Positions 28,932 through 37,924 are shown, counted from the stretch's first letter. The stretch: DNA of 64,000 bases from Candidatus Enterococcus moelleringii (GCF_017377575.1 NZ_JAFREM010000033.1:104345-168344); one strand, 5' to 3'. The notes: a model not told the origin generated them from the letters alone. Numbers and translations: made by a program.

Positions 28932-30223
28932 GCGACTATTTAACGATGGCTGAGCTTGAAAATAAAACGCTAAAGGAGATTTATACTTATGCGCGGGACT
29001 TCAAGATTCCTTACTACAGCCAAATGAACAAAAAAGAGCTGGCCCTGGCGGTGATCCGGGCGCAGGCTGAAAAACAAGGCTTCTTTTACATGGAGGGAGT
29101 CTTGGATATTGTCGGACAAGACGGCTATGGCTTCTTGCGACCGATCAACTATGGTTCAAGTGCGGAGGACATTTACATTTCTTCTTCGCAAATTCGTCGT
29201 TTTGGTTTACGAAACGGGGATCTAGTAGCCGGCAAGGCGCGTCCGCCAAAAGAATCAGAACGTTATTATGGTCTGATGCACGTAGAGAGCGTGAATGGCA
29301 AAGATCCTGAAGATGCCAAGGAACGTCCGCATTTTCCAGCTTTAACTGCTTTGTATCCCGACAGACATATGGTTTTAGAAACCACCCCAGGACGTCTGTC
29401 AACACGAATGATCGACATTTTTTCTCCTGTCGGTTTTGGCCAACGTGGATTGATTGTTGCACCTCCGAAGGCCGGTAAAACTACCATTATTAAAGAAGTT
29501 GCTAACGGAATTACCGATAATTACCCTGATGTGGAACTAATTGTTCTGCTAGTCGATGAAAGACCGGAAGAAGTGACCGATCTTGAGCGCAGCGTTAAAG
29601 GTGAAGTAGTGTATTCAACCTTTGATCAACAGCCGCAAAACCATACGAGAGTTTCAGAATTAGTTTTGGAACGGGCAATGCGTTTAGTTGAAGACAAACG
29701 GGATGTAGTCATTTTGATGGATAGTATTACCCGGTTGGCGCGGGCTTATAACTTAGTGGTTCCTCCAAGTGGACGGACATTAAGCGGCGGGATTGACCCG
29801 GCAGCTTTGTACAAACCGAAGAAATTCTTTGGGGCGGCTCGTAATATTGAAGAAGGCGGCAGTTTGACTATTTTAGCTACGGCTTTAGTGGATACTGGCA
29901 GCCGGATGGATGATGTCATCTATGAAGAATTCAAGGGAACCGGGAATTTGGAGCTGCAGCTTTCTCGTGATCTGGCAGAGCGTCGTATCTTCCCAGCTAT
30001 CGATATCAAGAAATCAGGGACTCGTAAAGAAGAATTACTGATGGAACCTGAGAAACTGGAAGAAATCTGGAAAATCCGTAAAAATATGACCGGAGATTCT
30101 TTAGAGTACACGCATCAGTTCATCAACTTCTTGAAGAAAACCAAAAATAATGAAGCTTTTTTTGCGGCATTTAAAGAAGTATCATTTAACAACCGAGCTG
30201 CAAGAAAAAATCCAAAAAGATAA
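28928..30223 (+). CDS. rho: Transcription termination factor Rho
   Basis: A 431-residue hexameric RNA helicase/ATPase. The N-terminal Rho_N helical domain ([19 protein letters not shown]) is followed by the cold-shock-like RNA-binding domain ([25 protein letters not shown]), then the ATPase with Walker [10 protein letters not shown], Walker [17 protein letters not shown] and the secondary RNA-binding loop around [22 protein letters not shown]. Translation is coupled to murZ through the four-base overlap. rpmE2 follows from its own promoter. Confidence 0.96.
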   Translation: MSDYLTMAELENKTLKEIYTYARDFKIPYYSQMNKKELALAVIRAQAEKQGFFYMEGVLDIVGQDGYGFLRPINYGSSAEDIYISSSQIRRFGLRNGDLVAGKARPPKESERYYGLMHVESVNGKDPEDAKERPHFPALTALYPDRHMVLETTPGRLSTRMIDIFSPVGFGQRGLIVAPPKAGKTTIIKEVANGITDNYPDVELIVLLVDERPEEVTDLERSVKGEVVYSTFDQQPQNHTRVSELVLERAMRLVEDKRDVVILMDSITRLARAYNLVVPPSGRTLSGGIDPAALYKPKKFFGAARNIEEGGSLTILATALVDTGSRMDDVIYEEFKGTGNLELQLSRDLAERRIFPAIDIKKSGTRKEELLMEPEKLEEIWKIRKNMTGDSLEYTHQFINFLKKTKNNEAFFAAFKEVSFNNRAARKNPKR

Positions 30224-30252
30224 TTGCATTCATGATTCTTTCATGATAGTAT
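30224..30252 (+). promoter_or_regulatory. rpmE2 promoter
   Basis: TTGCAT (30224-30229), 17-base spacer, TAGTAT (30247-30252). The spacer contains two copies of the palindrome TCATGA. Confidence 0.6.
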
Positions 30253-30322
30253 ATACCTGTTGCGAATTGCAAACAAACTCTGATTCAGCAAATGTTTCAG
30301 GGCAAAGGAGCGGAAAAAAAGT

Positions 30323-30586
30323 ATGAAACAAGAAATTCATCCAAATTACCATCCGGTAGTATTTATGGATTCAACAACTGGTTTCAAATTCTTGTCAGGT
30401 TCTACTAAGGGCTCTCAAGAAACAGTTGAGTGGGAAGACGGAAACACTTATCCATTGATCCGTGTCGAAGTTACTTCTGACTCTCATCCATTCTACACTG
30501 GACGTCAAAAATTCACTCAAGCAGATGGACGTGTCGATCGTTTCAACAAGAAATACGGTCTCAAAGACACAAACGCTGGAGAATAA
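30323..30586 (+). CDS. rpmE2: 50S ribosomal protein L31 type B
   Basis: An 87-residue ribosomal protein L31. It begins [20 protein letters not shown] and lacks the CxxC zinc-ribbon cysteines of type A L31, with the longer insert (about 25-45) of type B. It is therefore the zinc-independent form and appears here as the chromosomal copy beside rho. I see no Zur-type inverted repeat in its promoter. The ribosome-binding site is AAAGGAGCGG. A strong terminator follows, and then the 159-bp repeat array. Confidence 0.95.
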   Translation: MKQEIHPNYHPVVFMDSTTGFKFLSGSTKGSQETVEWEDGNTYPLIRVEVTSDSHPFYTGRQKFTQADGRVDRFNKKYGLKDTNAGE

Positions 30587-30612
30587 GACACAAACGTTAT
30601 TGCAACGTTTCG

Positions 30613-30648
30613 AAGACTTTCCTATTATGGGAGAGTCTTTTTTTTTTA
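30613..30648 (+). terminator. rpmE2 terminator
   Basis: A stem AAGACTTTCC/GGGAGAGTCTT (G-U pairs allowed) and a run of about ten T, ending exactly where the repeat array begins. Confidence 0.88.
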
Positions 30649-31141
30649 CCAGTCGTGCTTTTTGCAGTTTGTGAGTGTAGAAGGAAACGTAATATTTAGC
30701 CATCTACAAATGGATACGAAGCGTTTAGCACGATGGTATGCGCACAAGAATCACTTGAATTTTCCCTGGGCTTGGAAAAATTAAATCCTTCCTCCGAGTT
30801 AGCTGCCAGTTCCACTTTTTGCAGTTTATTTTAGCTAAATTACCGAAGAATAAATCAAAAAAGCAGTATCAGGCAAGGATAGCTTAGTGGAATGGTATGC
30901 GTACGAGAATCGCTTGAATTTTTCCTGGACTTGGAAAAATTAAATCCTTCCTCCGAGTTAGCTGCCAGTTCCACTTTTCGCAGTTTATTTTAGCTAAATT
31001 ACCGAAGAATAAATCATGAAAGCAGTATCAGGCAAGGATAGCTTAGTGGAATGGTATGCGCACGAGAATCACTTGAATTTTTCCTGGGTTTGGAAAAATT
31101 AATTCCTTTCTCCGAGTTAGCCGCCAGTTTTCTTCAGTTTG
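30648..31141 (+). repeat. Tandem intergenic repeat, about 159-bp unit, three copies plus a partial
   Basis: Units start at 30648 (157 bp, the most diverged), 30805 (159 bp), 30964 (159 bp) and a truncated one at 31123. The second and third differ at about ten positions by eye. Each opens with CCAGTTCCACTTTT-GCAGTTT. Inside are TAGCTTAGTGGAATGGTATGCG, a 9-bp perfect hairpin AATTTTTCC/GGAAAAATT (for example 30917-30925 with 30933-30941) and the closing CCGAGTTAGCTG. A TTCCACT/AGTGGAA complement could bring the two ends of a unit together. No coding frame spans it. A diverged single copy follows eno at 21491. Confidence 0.85.
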
Positions 31142-31154
31142 GGCATCATTCTGG

Positions 31155-31186
31155 GAACCTTTCTTATATAGAAGGGTTCTTTTTTA
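31155..31186 (+). terminator. Terminator at the end of the repeat array
   Basis: A 9-bp stem GAACCTTTC/GAAGGGTTC and six T. It has no gene of its own upstream other than the repeat array, so it could end a transcript arising inside the array. Confidence 0.82.
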
Positions 31187-31187
31187 C

Positions 31188-31209
31188 GTAAAAAAGCCGA
31201 ACTCGGCTT
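31188..31209 (-). terminator. Terminator of the minus-strand small membrane protein
   Basis: On the minus strand a 7-bp stem AAGCCGA/TCGGCTT and six T. Confidence 0.8.
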
Positions 31210-31216
31210 AAGAAGG

Positions 31217-31567
31217 TTAATTACGGGTATAAAATCCGCCCCAGAAAACGCCAACAGCTTGGGCCAGTATAAACAGCAGCAGCAATAAGGTTACAGCAAG
31301 ATATGGGGAGTAGCCGGTATGGGGAATTTGGAGTAGACCTTTGATCCTGATAATTAGATAAGTGAGAATAATATTTATAAAATTAGCGGTGATTAAAAAG
31401 GGAACTTGACGAATTTTGCGGGCATAAAAACCTAGAAAAGAGGTGATTAAAACGGAGCCGATAATCCCGGCTAATGAATGCAAATAGAAATCCACCATTA
31501 ATGATAGATGGACATAGGGTAGTAGAAAATATAGAAATGGCAGCTTTTGTAAATGGTTTCCGTTCAT
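31217..31567 (-). CDS. Small hypothetical membrane protein
   Basis: About 116 residues with four hydrophobic segments (about 8-25, 30-50, 58-77 and 92-112). I do not recognise the family. ATG 31567 is chosen because GAGGAGA lies eight bases upstream; ATG 31573 is too close to that site. It has its own terminator and stands divergent from another small membrane protein at 31750, with about 180 bases between them. Function unknown. Confidence 0.6.
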   Translation of the reverse strand: MNGNHLQKLPFLYFLLPYVHLSLMVDFYLHSLAGIIGSVLITSFLGFYARKIRQVPFLITANFINIILTYLIIRIKGLLQIPHTGYSPYLAVTLLLLLFILAQAVGVFWGGFYTRN

Positions 31568-31749
31568 AATCATTCTCCTCGATCAGCTTGTCTGGTCATT
31601 TTATGTTCTTTGCTGAGTTGTTTCAATGGTATTTGACTTTTTTCCGACTTTAATGAAAAATTATTTATCTGGTTATCAAGAAAACGTAAGTAATTTGTGA
31701 GAAAATTCAAACAGTACCAAAATTCTTTAACTAGAAGGAAGTATGCCCA

Positions 31750-32208
31750 ATGAAAAAGCAATTATCACGTCTTTATCTATTATTTTGGTTAGTACCATTA
31801 GTAGTTTCCCCACTCCAATGGTTCAGTTCAACTGTTCAAGAGGTGGATATCTTCAGGCCGGTGGCTGGCACCGGTATTCTAGTGGCTAAAAATTTTGGAA
31901 CACTAACGATTCTTTATTTTCTTATACTGGCTACGATGCTGGTGTTTGAGTTTTCCCGCAAGCACCCGCTGGTTTGTGTAGCCATCAGTTCTCTTCAAAT
32001 TATGTTTACTACCATTTTTTTCATGCTGCCGCGAATTATTATCGGACCAACAGGGTTGTCTCAAACTGGGATGAGTGATGTTGACTTTTATTTACGCGCT
32101 GTTCTGTTGTCAATTGAGCCCAGTTACGTGATTGCGTTGATCAGTTTGATAGTTTCAGTCGGGTTACATTTTGTTTTCAACATTTGTCATGAAAATAAAT
32201 CAACTTAG
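31750..32208 (+). CDS. Hypothetical four-helix membrane protein
   Basis: A 152-residue integral membrane protein with hydrophobic segments at about 9-24, 50-68, 76-96 and 122-145 and a short polar C-terminus. Family not recognised. GAAGGAAG lies upstream of the ATG. A weak promoter TTGTGA-N17-CAAAAT is possible about 45 bases upstream. No terminator separates it from the aminotransferase gene 52 bases downstream, so read-through is possible. Confidence 0.6.
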   Translation: MKKQLSRLYLLFWLVPLVVSPLQWFSSTVQEVDIFRPVAGTGILVAKNFGTLTILYFLILATMLVFEFSRKHPLVCVAISSLQIMFTTIFFMLPRIIIGPTGLSQTGMSDVDFYLRAVLLSIEPSYVIALISLIVSVGLHFVFNICHENKST

Positions 32209-32260
32209 GGCTTTACTAAATTTCAGTTTATGATAATATGATTAGAAACGGAGGGTGAGT

Positions 32261-33430
32261 ATGAATAAATTAGACAAACGATTTAATCCAAATGTATACA
32301 AGATTGCGGTCTCTTTGATTCGCCAATTCGATGAGCAGGTTTCAGATATTCCTGATATTTTGAAATTAACTTTGGGGGAGCCTGACTTTAATACGCCAGA
32401 GCATGTTAAGGCAGCTGGTGAACAAGCGATTAAGGACAATTATAGTCATTACACAGGGATGTCTGGGTTGCTGGACGTTCGTGATGCAGCGAGTCAATTC
32501 GTTGCGCAAAAATATGATGTGCATTACGACAGTAAATCAGAAGTACTGGTTACCGTTGGGGCTACTGAAGCAATTTCAGCCAGCTTATTGGCTATTTTGG
32601 AGCCAGGCGATAAGGTATTATTGCCGGCACCGACTTATCCAGGCTATGAACCATTGATTTTGTTGGCGGATGCTGAACCGGTTTACATTGACACTCGTGA
32701 GAGCGACTTTGTGTTGACGCCGGAGCAGATTGATCAGGCAATGGCTGAACATGGTGATGCGGTTAAAGCGGTTATTATTACTTCGCCGTCTAATCCGACG
32801 GGCGTGGCTTATAATGAAGAAGAAGTCAAAGCTTTGGCGGAAACCTTGGCGAAATATGACGTGTTCGTAATTAGTGATGAAATTTACAGTGAATTGAATT
32901 ATGAAGCGCAGCACGTGTCTTTTGCTAAGTATTTACGAGATCAAACGATTTTGATTAACGGCTTGTCGAAATCCCATGCGATGACGGGCTGGAGAATTGG
33001 TTTCATCTTTGCACCGGAAAGTTTGACGGCTCAAATCATCAAGGTTCATCAATACTTGGTTACAGCAGCTGCGACTATGTCTCAGAAGGCGGCGGTTCGG
33101 GCGTTGGTTCAAGGGATTTCTGATGGTGAAGTGATGCGGGAAGAGTACCGCAAGCGCCGTGATTATCTGTACAAAGAAATGAGCGATATGGGCTTTAAGG
33201 TGGCTCGTCCATCGGGGGCATTTTATCTGTTTGCGAAAATTCCGGAACAGTTTGGCACTGATTCAATGGCCTTCTGTTTAGAATTGGCGAAGAAAAATCA
33301 ATTGGCGGTTATTCCAGGGATTGCCTTTGGTGAAGAAGGCGAAGGCTATATTCGTTTAAGCTACGCTGCTTCATTGGAGCAATTAACCGAAGCTGCCAAA
33401 CGTTTGCGAAATTTTGTCGAAAGTAAGTAG
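32261..33430 (+). CDS. PLP-dependent class I/II aminotransferase (PatA-like)
   Basis: A 389-residue fold-type I aminotransferase. Visible are LGEPDFNTPEHV at the substrate entry, SPSNPTGVAY, ISDEIYSEL with the PLP-binding Asp, the Schiff-base Lys in NGLSKSHAMTGWRIGF, and the C-terminal RLSYAAS with the carboxylate-binding Arg. The pattern fits the aspartate/PatA subgroup; in Bacillus PatA is the N-acetyl-diaminopimelate aminotransferase of lysine and peptidoglycan synthesis. The exact substrate cannot be read. Start at ATG 32261 with GGAGGGTGA six bases upstream. Confidence 0.85.
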   Translation: MNKLDKRFNPNVYKIAVSLIRQFDEQVSDIPDILKLTLGEPDFNTPEHVKAAGEQAIKDNYSHYTGMSGLLDVRDAASQFVAQKYDVHYDSKSEVLVTVGATEAISASLLAILEPGDKVLLPAPTYPGYEPLILLADAEPVYIDTRESDFVLTPEQIDQAMAEHGDAVKAVIITSPSNPTGVAYNEEEVKALAETLAKYDVFVISDEIYSELNYEAQHVSFAKYLRDQTILINGLSKSHAMTGWRIGFIFAPESLTAQIIKVHQYLVTAAATMSQKAAVRALVQGISDGEVMREEYRKRRDYLYKEMSDMGFKVARPSGAFYLFAKIPEQFGTDSMAFCLELAKKNQLAVIPGIAFGEEGEGYIRLSYAASLEQLTEAAKRLRNFVESK

Positions 33431-33436
33431 ATGCGA

Positions 33437-33466
33437 GAAGCGGGAATTTTCCTGCTTCTTTTTTTA
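33437..33466 (+). terminator. Aminotransferase terminator
   Basis: An 8-bp stem GAAGCGGG/CCTGCTTC and seven T. Confidence 0.88.
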
Positions 33467-33551
33467 TGGGTTAAGCTTAAAAGCAGGACAAATCTGTAAA
33501 GCCTTTCATTAATGTTACAATGAAAGCAGCAGAAAGAAGGAGGAGGACCAG

Positions 33552-34088
33552 ATGGAGATGCAGGCGGTACTGGATTTTTGGTTTAAGGAATCGACCCCGG
33601 AGCAGTGGTTTACTAAAGATGAGGCCTTTGATGAGACGATACGTGAACGTTTTGGTGAGCTTCATGGAAAAGTGGCGCAAGGGGAGAAGGCTTCTTGGCG
33701 GGAAACCATTCAGGGAAGATTGGCGGAGATTATTGTGTTGGATCAGTTTTCTCGTAATTTGTTCAGGAATGATCCCCGTTCATTTGCCTATGACGGCATG
33801 GCCTTGGTATTAGCCCAGGAAGCATTGGCTAATGAGTTGGATCAACTGACGGTTCAAGAAAGATCGTTTCTATACATGCCCTTTATGCACTCGGAATCTT
33901 TATTGATTCATCAGCAGGCTTTAAAGCTTTTTTCCGAAGAAGGGATGGAGGAGAATCTGGACTTTGAAAAACGCCACCAGGAAATTATTCAGCGTTTCGG
34001 TCGCTATCCTCATCGCAATAGTGTTTTACAGCGGGTATCGACGGAGGAAGAATTGTTGTTCTTAACAGAGCCTAATTCGTCGTTTTAG
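33552..34088 (+). CDS. DUF924 family protein
   Basis: A 178-residue all-helical protein of the DUF924 family. It has the family's opening VLDFWF, a central RLAEIIVLDQFSRNLFRNDPRSFAYD, then FLYMPFMHSESLLIHQQ and a closing HRNSVLQR. Family members have a TPR-like fold and no assigned function. AGGAGGAGG upstream supports the start. It is monocistronic, with a terminator shared with the convergent small gene. Confidence 0.85.
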   Translation: MEMQAVLDFWFKESTPEQWFTKDEAFDETIRERFGELHGKVAQGEKASWRETIQGRLAEIIVLDQFSRNLFRNDPRSFAYDGMALVLAQEALANELDQLTVQERSFLYMPFMHSESLLIHQQALKLFSEEGMEENLDFEKRHQEIIQRFGRYPHRNSVLQRVSTEEELLFLTEPNSSF

Positions 34089-34138
34089 AAAAACAGAGGT
34101 GTTGTCCACGTATTTTTGCGGACAACACCTCTGTTTTT
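34089..34138. terminator. Bidirectional terminator
   Basis: A 19-bp nearly perfect stem (34089-34107 with 34120-34138) with T runs on both strands, between convergent genes. Confidence 0.93.
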
Positions 34139-34337
34139 ATTTGGCTAAGTAATTGTATAAGCCAGCGATCGTTGAATCGGTCAATTCGATTTTTTGGTCA
34201 TCCAGCCAAGCTTCGTCAACGTGGTAGTAGTCGGCTAAATCGGGGACTTCTTTTAGTTGAGCGGCGATAAAATCTTTCGCAGCAGGATAGGTTTTTTGGT
34301 TAGTTTGTTCATTGGTACGATAATTTATTTTTAGCAT
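34137..34337 (-). CDS. Small conserved protein, DUF4649-like
   Basis: A 66-residue acidic soluble protein. The order is an N-terminal beta strand (LKINYR), a helix (AAKDFIAAQLKEV), then LADYYHVDEAWLDD and IAGLYNYLAK. That order resembles small DUF4649 proteins of streptococci and enterococci; the match is by eye and weak. GAGGTGAAG upstream supports it as a real gene. It ends in the bidirectional terminator. Function unknown. Confidence 0.6.
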   Translation of the reverse strand: MLKINYRTNEQTNQKTYPAAKDFIAAQLKEVPDLADYYHVDEAWLDDQKIELTDSTIAGLYNYLAK

Positions 34338-34394
34338 TTTTCTTCACCTCGCTGGTATTGTACGCCTAAATGGGGAAAATAGAAAAGATTTGGC

Positions 34395-34432
34395 TTTACG
34401 TAAAATTTACAGTCCTTAACCATTCATTTACA
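34395..34432 (+). promoter_or_regulatory. Pho boxes upstream of pstS
   Basis: Four direct TTWACR-type repeats: TTTACG 34395, TTTACA 34406, TTAACC 34416, TTTACA 34427, about one helical turn apart, with another TTAACG at 34449 in phase. This matches the PhoP-binding layout of Bacillus (TTAACA repeats about 11 bp apart). A TAGGAT -10 candidate lies at 34455-34460. Confidence 0.72.
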
Positions 34433-34505
34433 TGAACTCCATCACCCCTTAACGTAGGATTGGTAAAGTCGAAATGTACCAAACATGAAGCGAGGAGAGA
34501 ATTGA

Positions 34506-35387
34506 ATGAAAAAATTATTAGCAACTTTATTTGTATCTAGCATTTTATTAGCCGGTTGCGGTTCGGGCGGCGGCACTAGCGAATCATCAAGCGGCGGTTC
34601 AGCTTCAGGAAGCGGAACAGAAATCACGGCTGTAGGTTCAACAGCTTTACAACCTTTAGTGGATGCGGCCCAAGAAAGCTTTGTTCAGGAAAATCCTGAA
34701 GTGCAGATTTCCGTCCAAGGGGGCGGCAGCGGTACTGGTTTAAGCCAAGTATCCGAAGGCGCGGTTGAAATCGGCAACTCAGATGTATTCGCCGAAGAAA
34801 AAGACGGGATCGATGCCGAGAAATTAGTCGATCATCGCGTAGCGGTTGTCGGATTTGCGCCAGTTGTTAACAAAGATGTGAGTGTGAAGGACATTACTAA
34901 ACAAGAATTAGTGGATATTTTCACGGGTAAAATTACCAACTGGAAGGAAGTTGGCGGTGAAGATCAAGAGATCGCAGTAGTCAACCGGGCCAGCGGCAGC
35001 GGCACTCGGGCAACCTTTGAAAAATGGGGCTTGGACGGTGCTGAATCGATTCAATCACAGGAACAGGATTCTTCTGGTACAGTGAAGAAAATTGTGGCCG
35101 AAACACCAGGAGCTATCAGCTACTTGGCCTTGTCTTACTTGGATGACAGCCTGCAAGCGTTGAAATTAGACGGGGTTGAAGCCAATGAAGAAACTATTTC
35201 TACCAACGAATGGCCAATCTGGTCTTACGAGCATATGTACACTAACGGCGAGCCAGAAGGCAAGCTCGCGGAATTCTTGGAATACATGGTTTCGGATGAT
35301 GTTCAAGAAGGGCCAGTGAAAGAATTAGGTTACTTGCCAATCACTTCAATGGAAATTGAGCGGGATGCTGATGGGAACGTGAAATAA
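34506..35387 (+). CDS. pstS: Phosphate ABC transporter substrate-binding lipoprotein
   Basis: A 293-residue PstS. It has a lipoprotein signal with lipobox LLAGC (Cys18) and a Gly/Ser linker to about residue 37, then the phosphate-binding periplasmic-binding fold. Phosphate-contact segments are visible: GSTALQPL, GGGSGTGLSQV, GNSDVFAEE and NRASGSGTR. It captures phosphate at the outer face of the membrane for PstCAB, whose genes are not next to it. Pho boxes precede it, and the PhoPR genes lie convergent downstream, consistent with PhoP-dependent induction at low phosphate. Confidence 0.94.
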   Translation: MKKLLATLFVSSILLAGCGSGGGTSESSSGGSASGSGTEITAVGSTALQPLVDAAQESFVQENPEVQISVQGGGSGTGLSQVSEGAVEIGNSDVFAEEKDGIDAEKLVDHRVAVVGFAPVVNKDVSVKDITKQELVDIFTGKITNWKEVGGEDQEIAVVNRASGSGTRATFEKWGLDGAESIQSQEQDSSGTVKKIVAETPGAISYLALSYLDDSLQALKLDGVEANEETISTNEWPIWSYEHMYTNGEPEGKLAEFLEYMVSDDVQEGPVKELGYLPITSMEIERDADGNVK

Positions 35388-35394
35388 GTAAGAA

Positions 35395-35440
35395 AAGACT
35401 TCGTATCGTAATTTTGCCGATACGAAGTCTTATTTTTATT
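35395..35440. terminator. Bidirectional terminator between pstS and phoR
   Basis: A 14-bp perfect stem AAGACTTCGTATCG/CGATACGAAGTCTT with T-rich flanks on both strands. Confidence 0.9.
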
Positions 35441-37172
35441 ATATTGGCAGTTTAACCGTAAAGGTGGAGCCTAAGCGCGGTCGGCTTTCCACCGTGACGT
35501 CGCCGCCTAAAATTTGGCTGTATTCCCGCACGATGGCAAGGCCGAGGCCAGTGCCGCCAGAATTTCGGGTACGGGCGCGATCCACGCGGTAAAAGCGTTC
35601 GAAAATTCTTTCCTGATCTTCCTTAGAGATTCCAATGCCCACATCGGTTACAGATAGGGTTAATTCCTTATCCAGCTGGTAATCGATGGTGATGGTTCCT
35701 TGATCGGGAGAATATTGAATCGCATTTTCGATCAAATTCTTGATAATCGGCTGGAAGAAGACCAGTCGAGTCAGAAAGAAACTGTTTTCCGGTCCGTGAA
35801 TCTTGACGTCGATTTCTTTTTTGTCTAACAAATGCTGATACATTTCCACCTGCTGATGCAGAAATTCCGACAGTTCAATCGTCTGAAGCTCTTCTGGCAC
35901 GTGATCGCTGTCTTTGGACAATTCGATAATGTCTTGAATCAAACGCTGCAGGCGATGAGCATCCTTTTGCATAATCATCAAAAATTCGGTCGTTAATTCC
36001 GGATCATCCTTAGCACCATCTAAAAGGGTTTCGGTAAAACCAATTAAGGAGGTGACCGGTGTTTTTAATTCGTGGGAAACATTGCCGACGAAATCCCGTT
36101 GAATTTTTTCCAAATGGCGAACGTGGGTCAAATCGTAGACGGTTCCCATGACTTGATCGCCAGTCGCCGTATTTTCTAAATAACGTAAACGGATATCTAG
36201 ATCCCGTTTTTCTGGCTGTTTCAATACTATTTCCTGATGGACTTGATCTTTTTCCACCATGATTTGCTGAATCAGTTGGATCAACTTGTGGTCCTCGATG
36301 ACTTCCCAATAGTGGTGCTGATCGGCCGCACCCACCTGGAGAATTTCCTCCATCATGGGATTGATCATAAAGAATTTTCCTTCATCATCAATAATGAAGA
36401 CCCCGATCATCAACTCGTGGAAAAGGGTTTTGAACTGTTCTTCGGTAGCGTTGAAGGCGGCATAGGTTTCATTTAATTGTTCGCTCAGCTGATTGATGGT
36501 GACGTACAGCTCCTGCCAGCTGCTGGAGTTCTGCACGACGTAATTGCTTTTCTCAGGTTCAGCTACCATTCGCTTCAAAACCGGCAGGACAGTCTCTAAG
36601 GGCCGATTCCGTTGATAGATCAAATAAGCGATACTGCCATACAAAATCAGGTAGAAAAGAAACAGCACAACGAACATGGAACGGCGAAAGCTCATGGTTT
36701 TCGGCGCAAAGGCGTCGGTTTCTTTGGCAATCCGCAGCACCCCAATCAGTTGGGTTCCTTGTTGAATCGGCTGAGCCGTGTAAAGCAGTTCCTCTTTTAA
36801 TGTGTCGCTGTAACGGACAGAGGTGCCGACCGAATTGCTGTCCAGGACCGTTTTGACTTCTGGTCGACTGTCACGGCTGCCGGTTAAATGGGGATAAACT
36901 GAATCATAAAGGATCGCCCCTTTGTCATCCAGCAGTGTAACCCGCTCGTCCAGCTCACCGCCAAATTGGTGCATCATGGCTAAATTGCTTTCCGAGCCTA
37001 AGTCAGTCAAGTCCAGCTGACTTAACAACAGCCGGCCGTTATTGGTGAGAAATTCTTCCTGTTGGTTGATTAGCTCTTTATTATAGAAGTAATCGGTCAA
37101 ACGCCACGTACCAAAAAACAATCCGGCAATTAGTACAAACAACAAGAGGTAATCGAATTTCGGCTTTCTCAT
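35439..37172 (-). CDS. phoR: Phosphate-regulon-type sensor histidine kinase
   Basis: A 577-residue membrane kinase. It has an N-terminal membrane helix (about 8-27), an extracytoplasmic sensor domain (about 30-165), a second helix (about 168-190), HAMP, a PAS domain (about 245-350, LMIGVFIIDDEGKFFMINP), the HisKA dimerisation helix with phospho-His in VGNVSHELKTPV, and a HATPase domain with N box, GIGISKEDQERIFERFYR and GGTGLGLAIV. This is the PhoR/PnpS arrangement. It overlaps phoP by four bases on the same transcript. The convergent pstS supports phosphate sensing, though VicK/WalK-like kinases share the design. Confidence 0.88.
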   Translation of the reverse strand: MRKPKFDYLLLFVLIAGLFFGTWRLTDYFYNKELINQQEEFLTNNGRLLLSQLDLTDLGSESNLAMMHQFGGELDERVTLLDDKGAILYDSVYPHLTGSRDSRPEVKTVLDSNSVGTSVRYSDTLKEELLYTAQPIQQGTQLIGVLRIAKETDAFAPKTMSFRRSMFVVLFLFYLILYGSIAYLIYQRNRPLETVLPVLKRMVAEPEKSNYVVQNSSSWQELYVTINQLSEQLNETYAAFNATEEQFKTLFHELMIGVFIIDDEGKFFMINPMMEEILQVGAADQHHYWEVIEDHKLIQLIQQIMVEKDQVHQEIVLKQPEKRDLDIRLRYLENTATGDQVMGTVYDLTHVRHLEKIQRDFVGNVSHELKTPVTSLIGFTETLLDGAKDDPELTTEFLMIMQKDAHRLQRLIQDIIELSKDSDHVPEELQTIELSEFLHQQVEMYQHLLDKKEIDVKIHGPENSFFLTRLVFFQPIIKNLIENAIQYSPDQGTITIDYQLDKELTLSVTDVGIGISKEDQERIFERFYRVDRARTRNSGGTGLGLAIVREYSQILGGDVTVESRPRLGSTFTVKLPI

Positions 37173-37864
37173 TGGTTCGGTACCTGGAACTTATAGCCAA
37201 ACCCGCGAACGGTTAGTAAATACTTCGGATGTTTGGGATCGACTTCGATTTTTTCACGTAAATGGGAGACATGAACATCCACGATCCGGCTTTGAACCGA
37301 AAAGTCATAATGCCAAATACGGTCCAGCAGCGTATCTCGATCAATCACCCGATCCTTGCGCTTCATGAAATAAACCAGCAGTTCAAATTCCTTCGGCGTC
37401 AATTCAATTGCTTTGCCCCGAACGGAAACCTGATAATTAGTTAGATCAGCCACAATCTCACCAGTGGTCAAAATTTCATGCACAGATTCTTCCTTACGAG
37501 GTTCAATCCGGCGGAAGATCGCCTTCATGCGGGCCAATACTTCTCGGGGAGAAAAAGGCTTAGTCAAATAATCATCGGCGCCGATTTCCAAGCCTAAAAT
37601 CCGATCAATAGCATCGTCTTTGGCCGTCAGCATTAAAATCGGTGTATCGACTTTTTCCTGGCGCAGTTTTTTTGCGACATCTAGTCCATCCATTGACGGC
37701 AGCATCACATCCAATATAATAAAATCGTAGGAATCGCTTAATGCTAATTCATACCCCTCTTTGCCATCGGCTGCTGAGGTCACAGCGTAACCTTCTTTTT
37801 CTAAATTAAAAGTCAATAATGTAACAATTGATGGCTCATCATCTACAACGAGTACTCGCTTCAT
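37169..37864 (-). CDS. phoP: OmpR-family response regulator PhoP
   Basis: A 231-residue response regulator. The receiver domain has the acidic pair DDE at 8-10, phospho-acceptor Asp52 in IILDVMLPSMDG, and the Thr/Lys residues in MLTAKDD and LTKPFSPRE. The C-terminal winged helix has ELTPKEFELLVYFMKRKDRVIDRD and VDVHVSHLREKI. Together with the coupled phoR and the nearby Pho-boxed pstS it is most likely the phosphate-starvation regulator. The ribosome-binding site is AAAGGAG. An inverted repeat lies in the divergent promoter region with the DUF523 gene. Confidence 0.9.
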   Translation of the reverse strand: MKRVLVVDDEPSIVTLLTFNLEKEGYAVTSAADGKEGYELALSDSYDFIILDVMLPSMDGLDVAKKLRQEKVDTPILMLTAKDDAIDRILGLEIGADDYLTKPFSPREVLARMKAIFRRIEPRKEESVHEILTTGEIVADLTNYQVSVRGKAIELTPKEFELLVYFMKRKDRVIDRDTLLDRIWHYDFSVQSRIVDVHVSHLREKIEVDPKHPKYLLTVRGFGYKFQVPNQ

Positions 37865-37895
37865 AAGCTTCTCCTTTTATTCGTAATTAACTAGC

Positions 37896-37916
37896 TAGTT
37901 GGACTATTTCCAACTA
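37896..37916. promoter_or_regulatory. Inverted repeat in the phoP/DUF523 divergent promoter
   Basis: Perfect 8-bp arms TAGTTGGA (37896-37903) and TCCAACTA (37909-37916) around five bases. On the minus strand TTGGAA inside it can act as -35 for phoP with TTAATT 17 bases on. Confidence 0.5.
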
Positions 37917-37924
37917 TAATTAAA

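Noticed and set aside
30841..30915. tRNA-like D-arm words (TAGCTTAGTGGAATGGTATGCG) in the 159-bp repeat
   Set aside because: No matching acceptor stem, anticodon arm or TTCGA-type T arm follows, so it is not a tRNA gene.
31570..31761. 63-residue minus-strand frame between the two small membrane proteins
   Set aside because: It overlaps the start of the plus-strand gene and has no ribosome-binding site.
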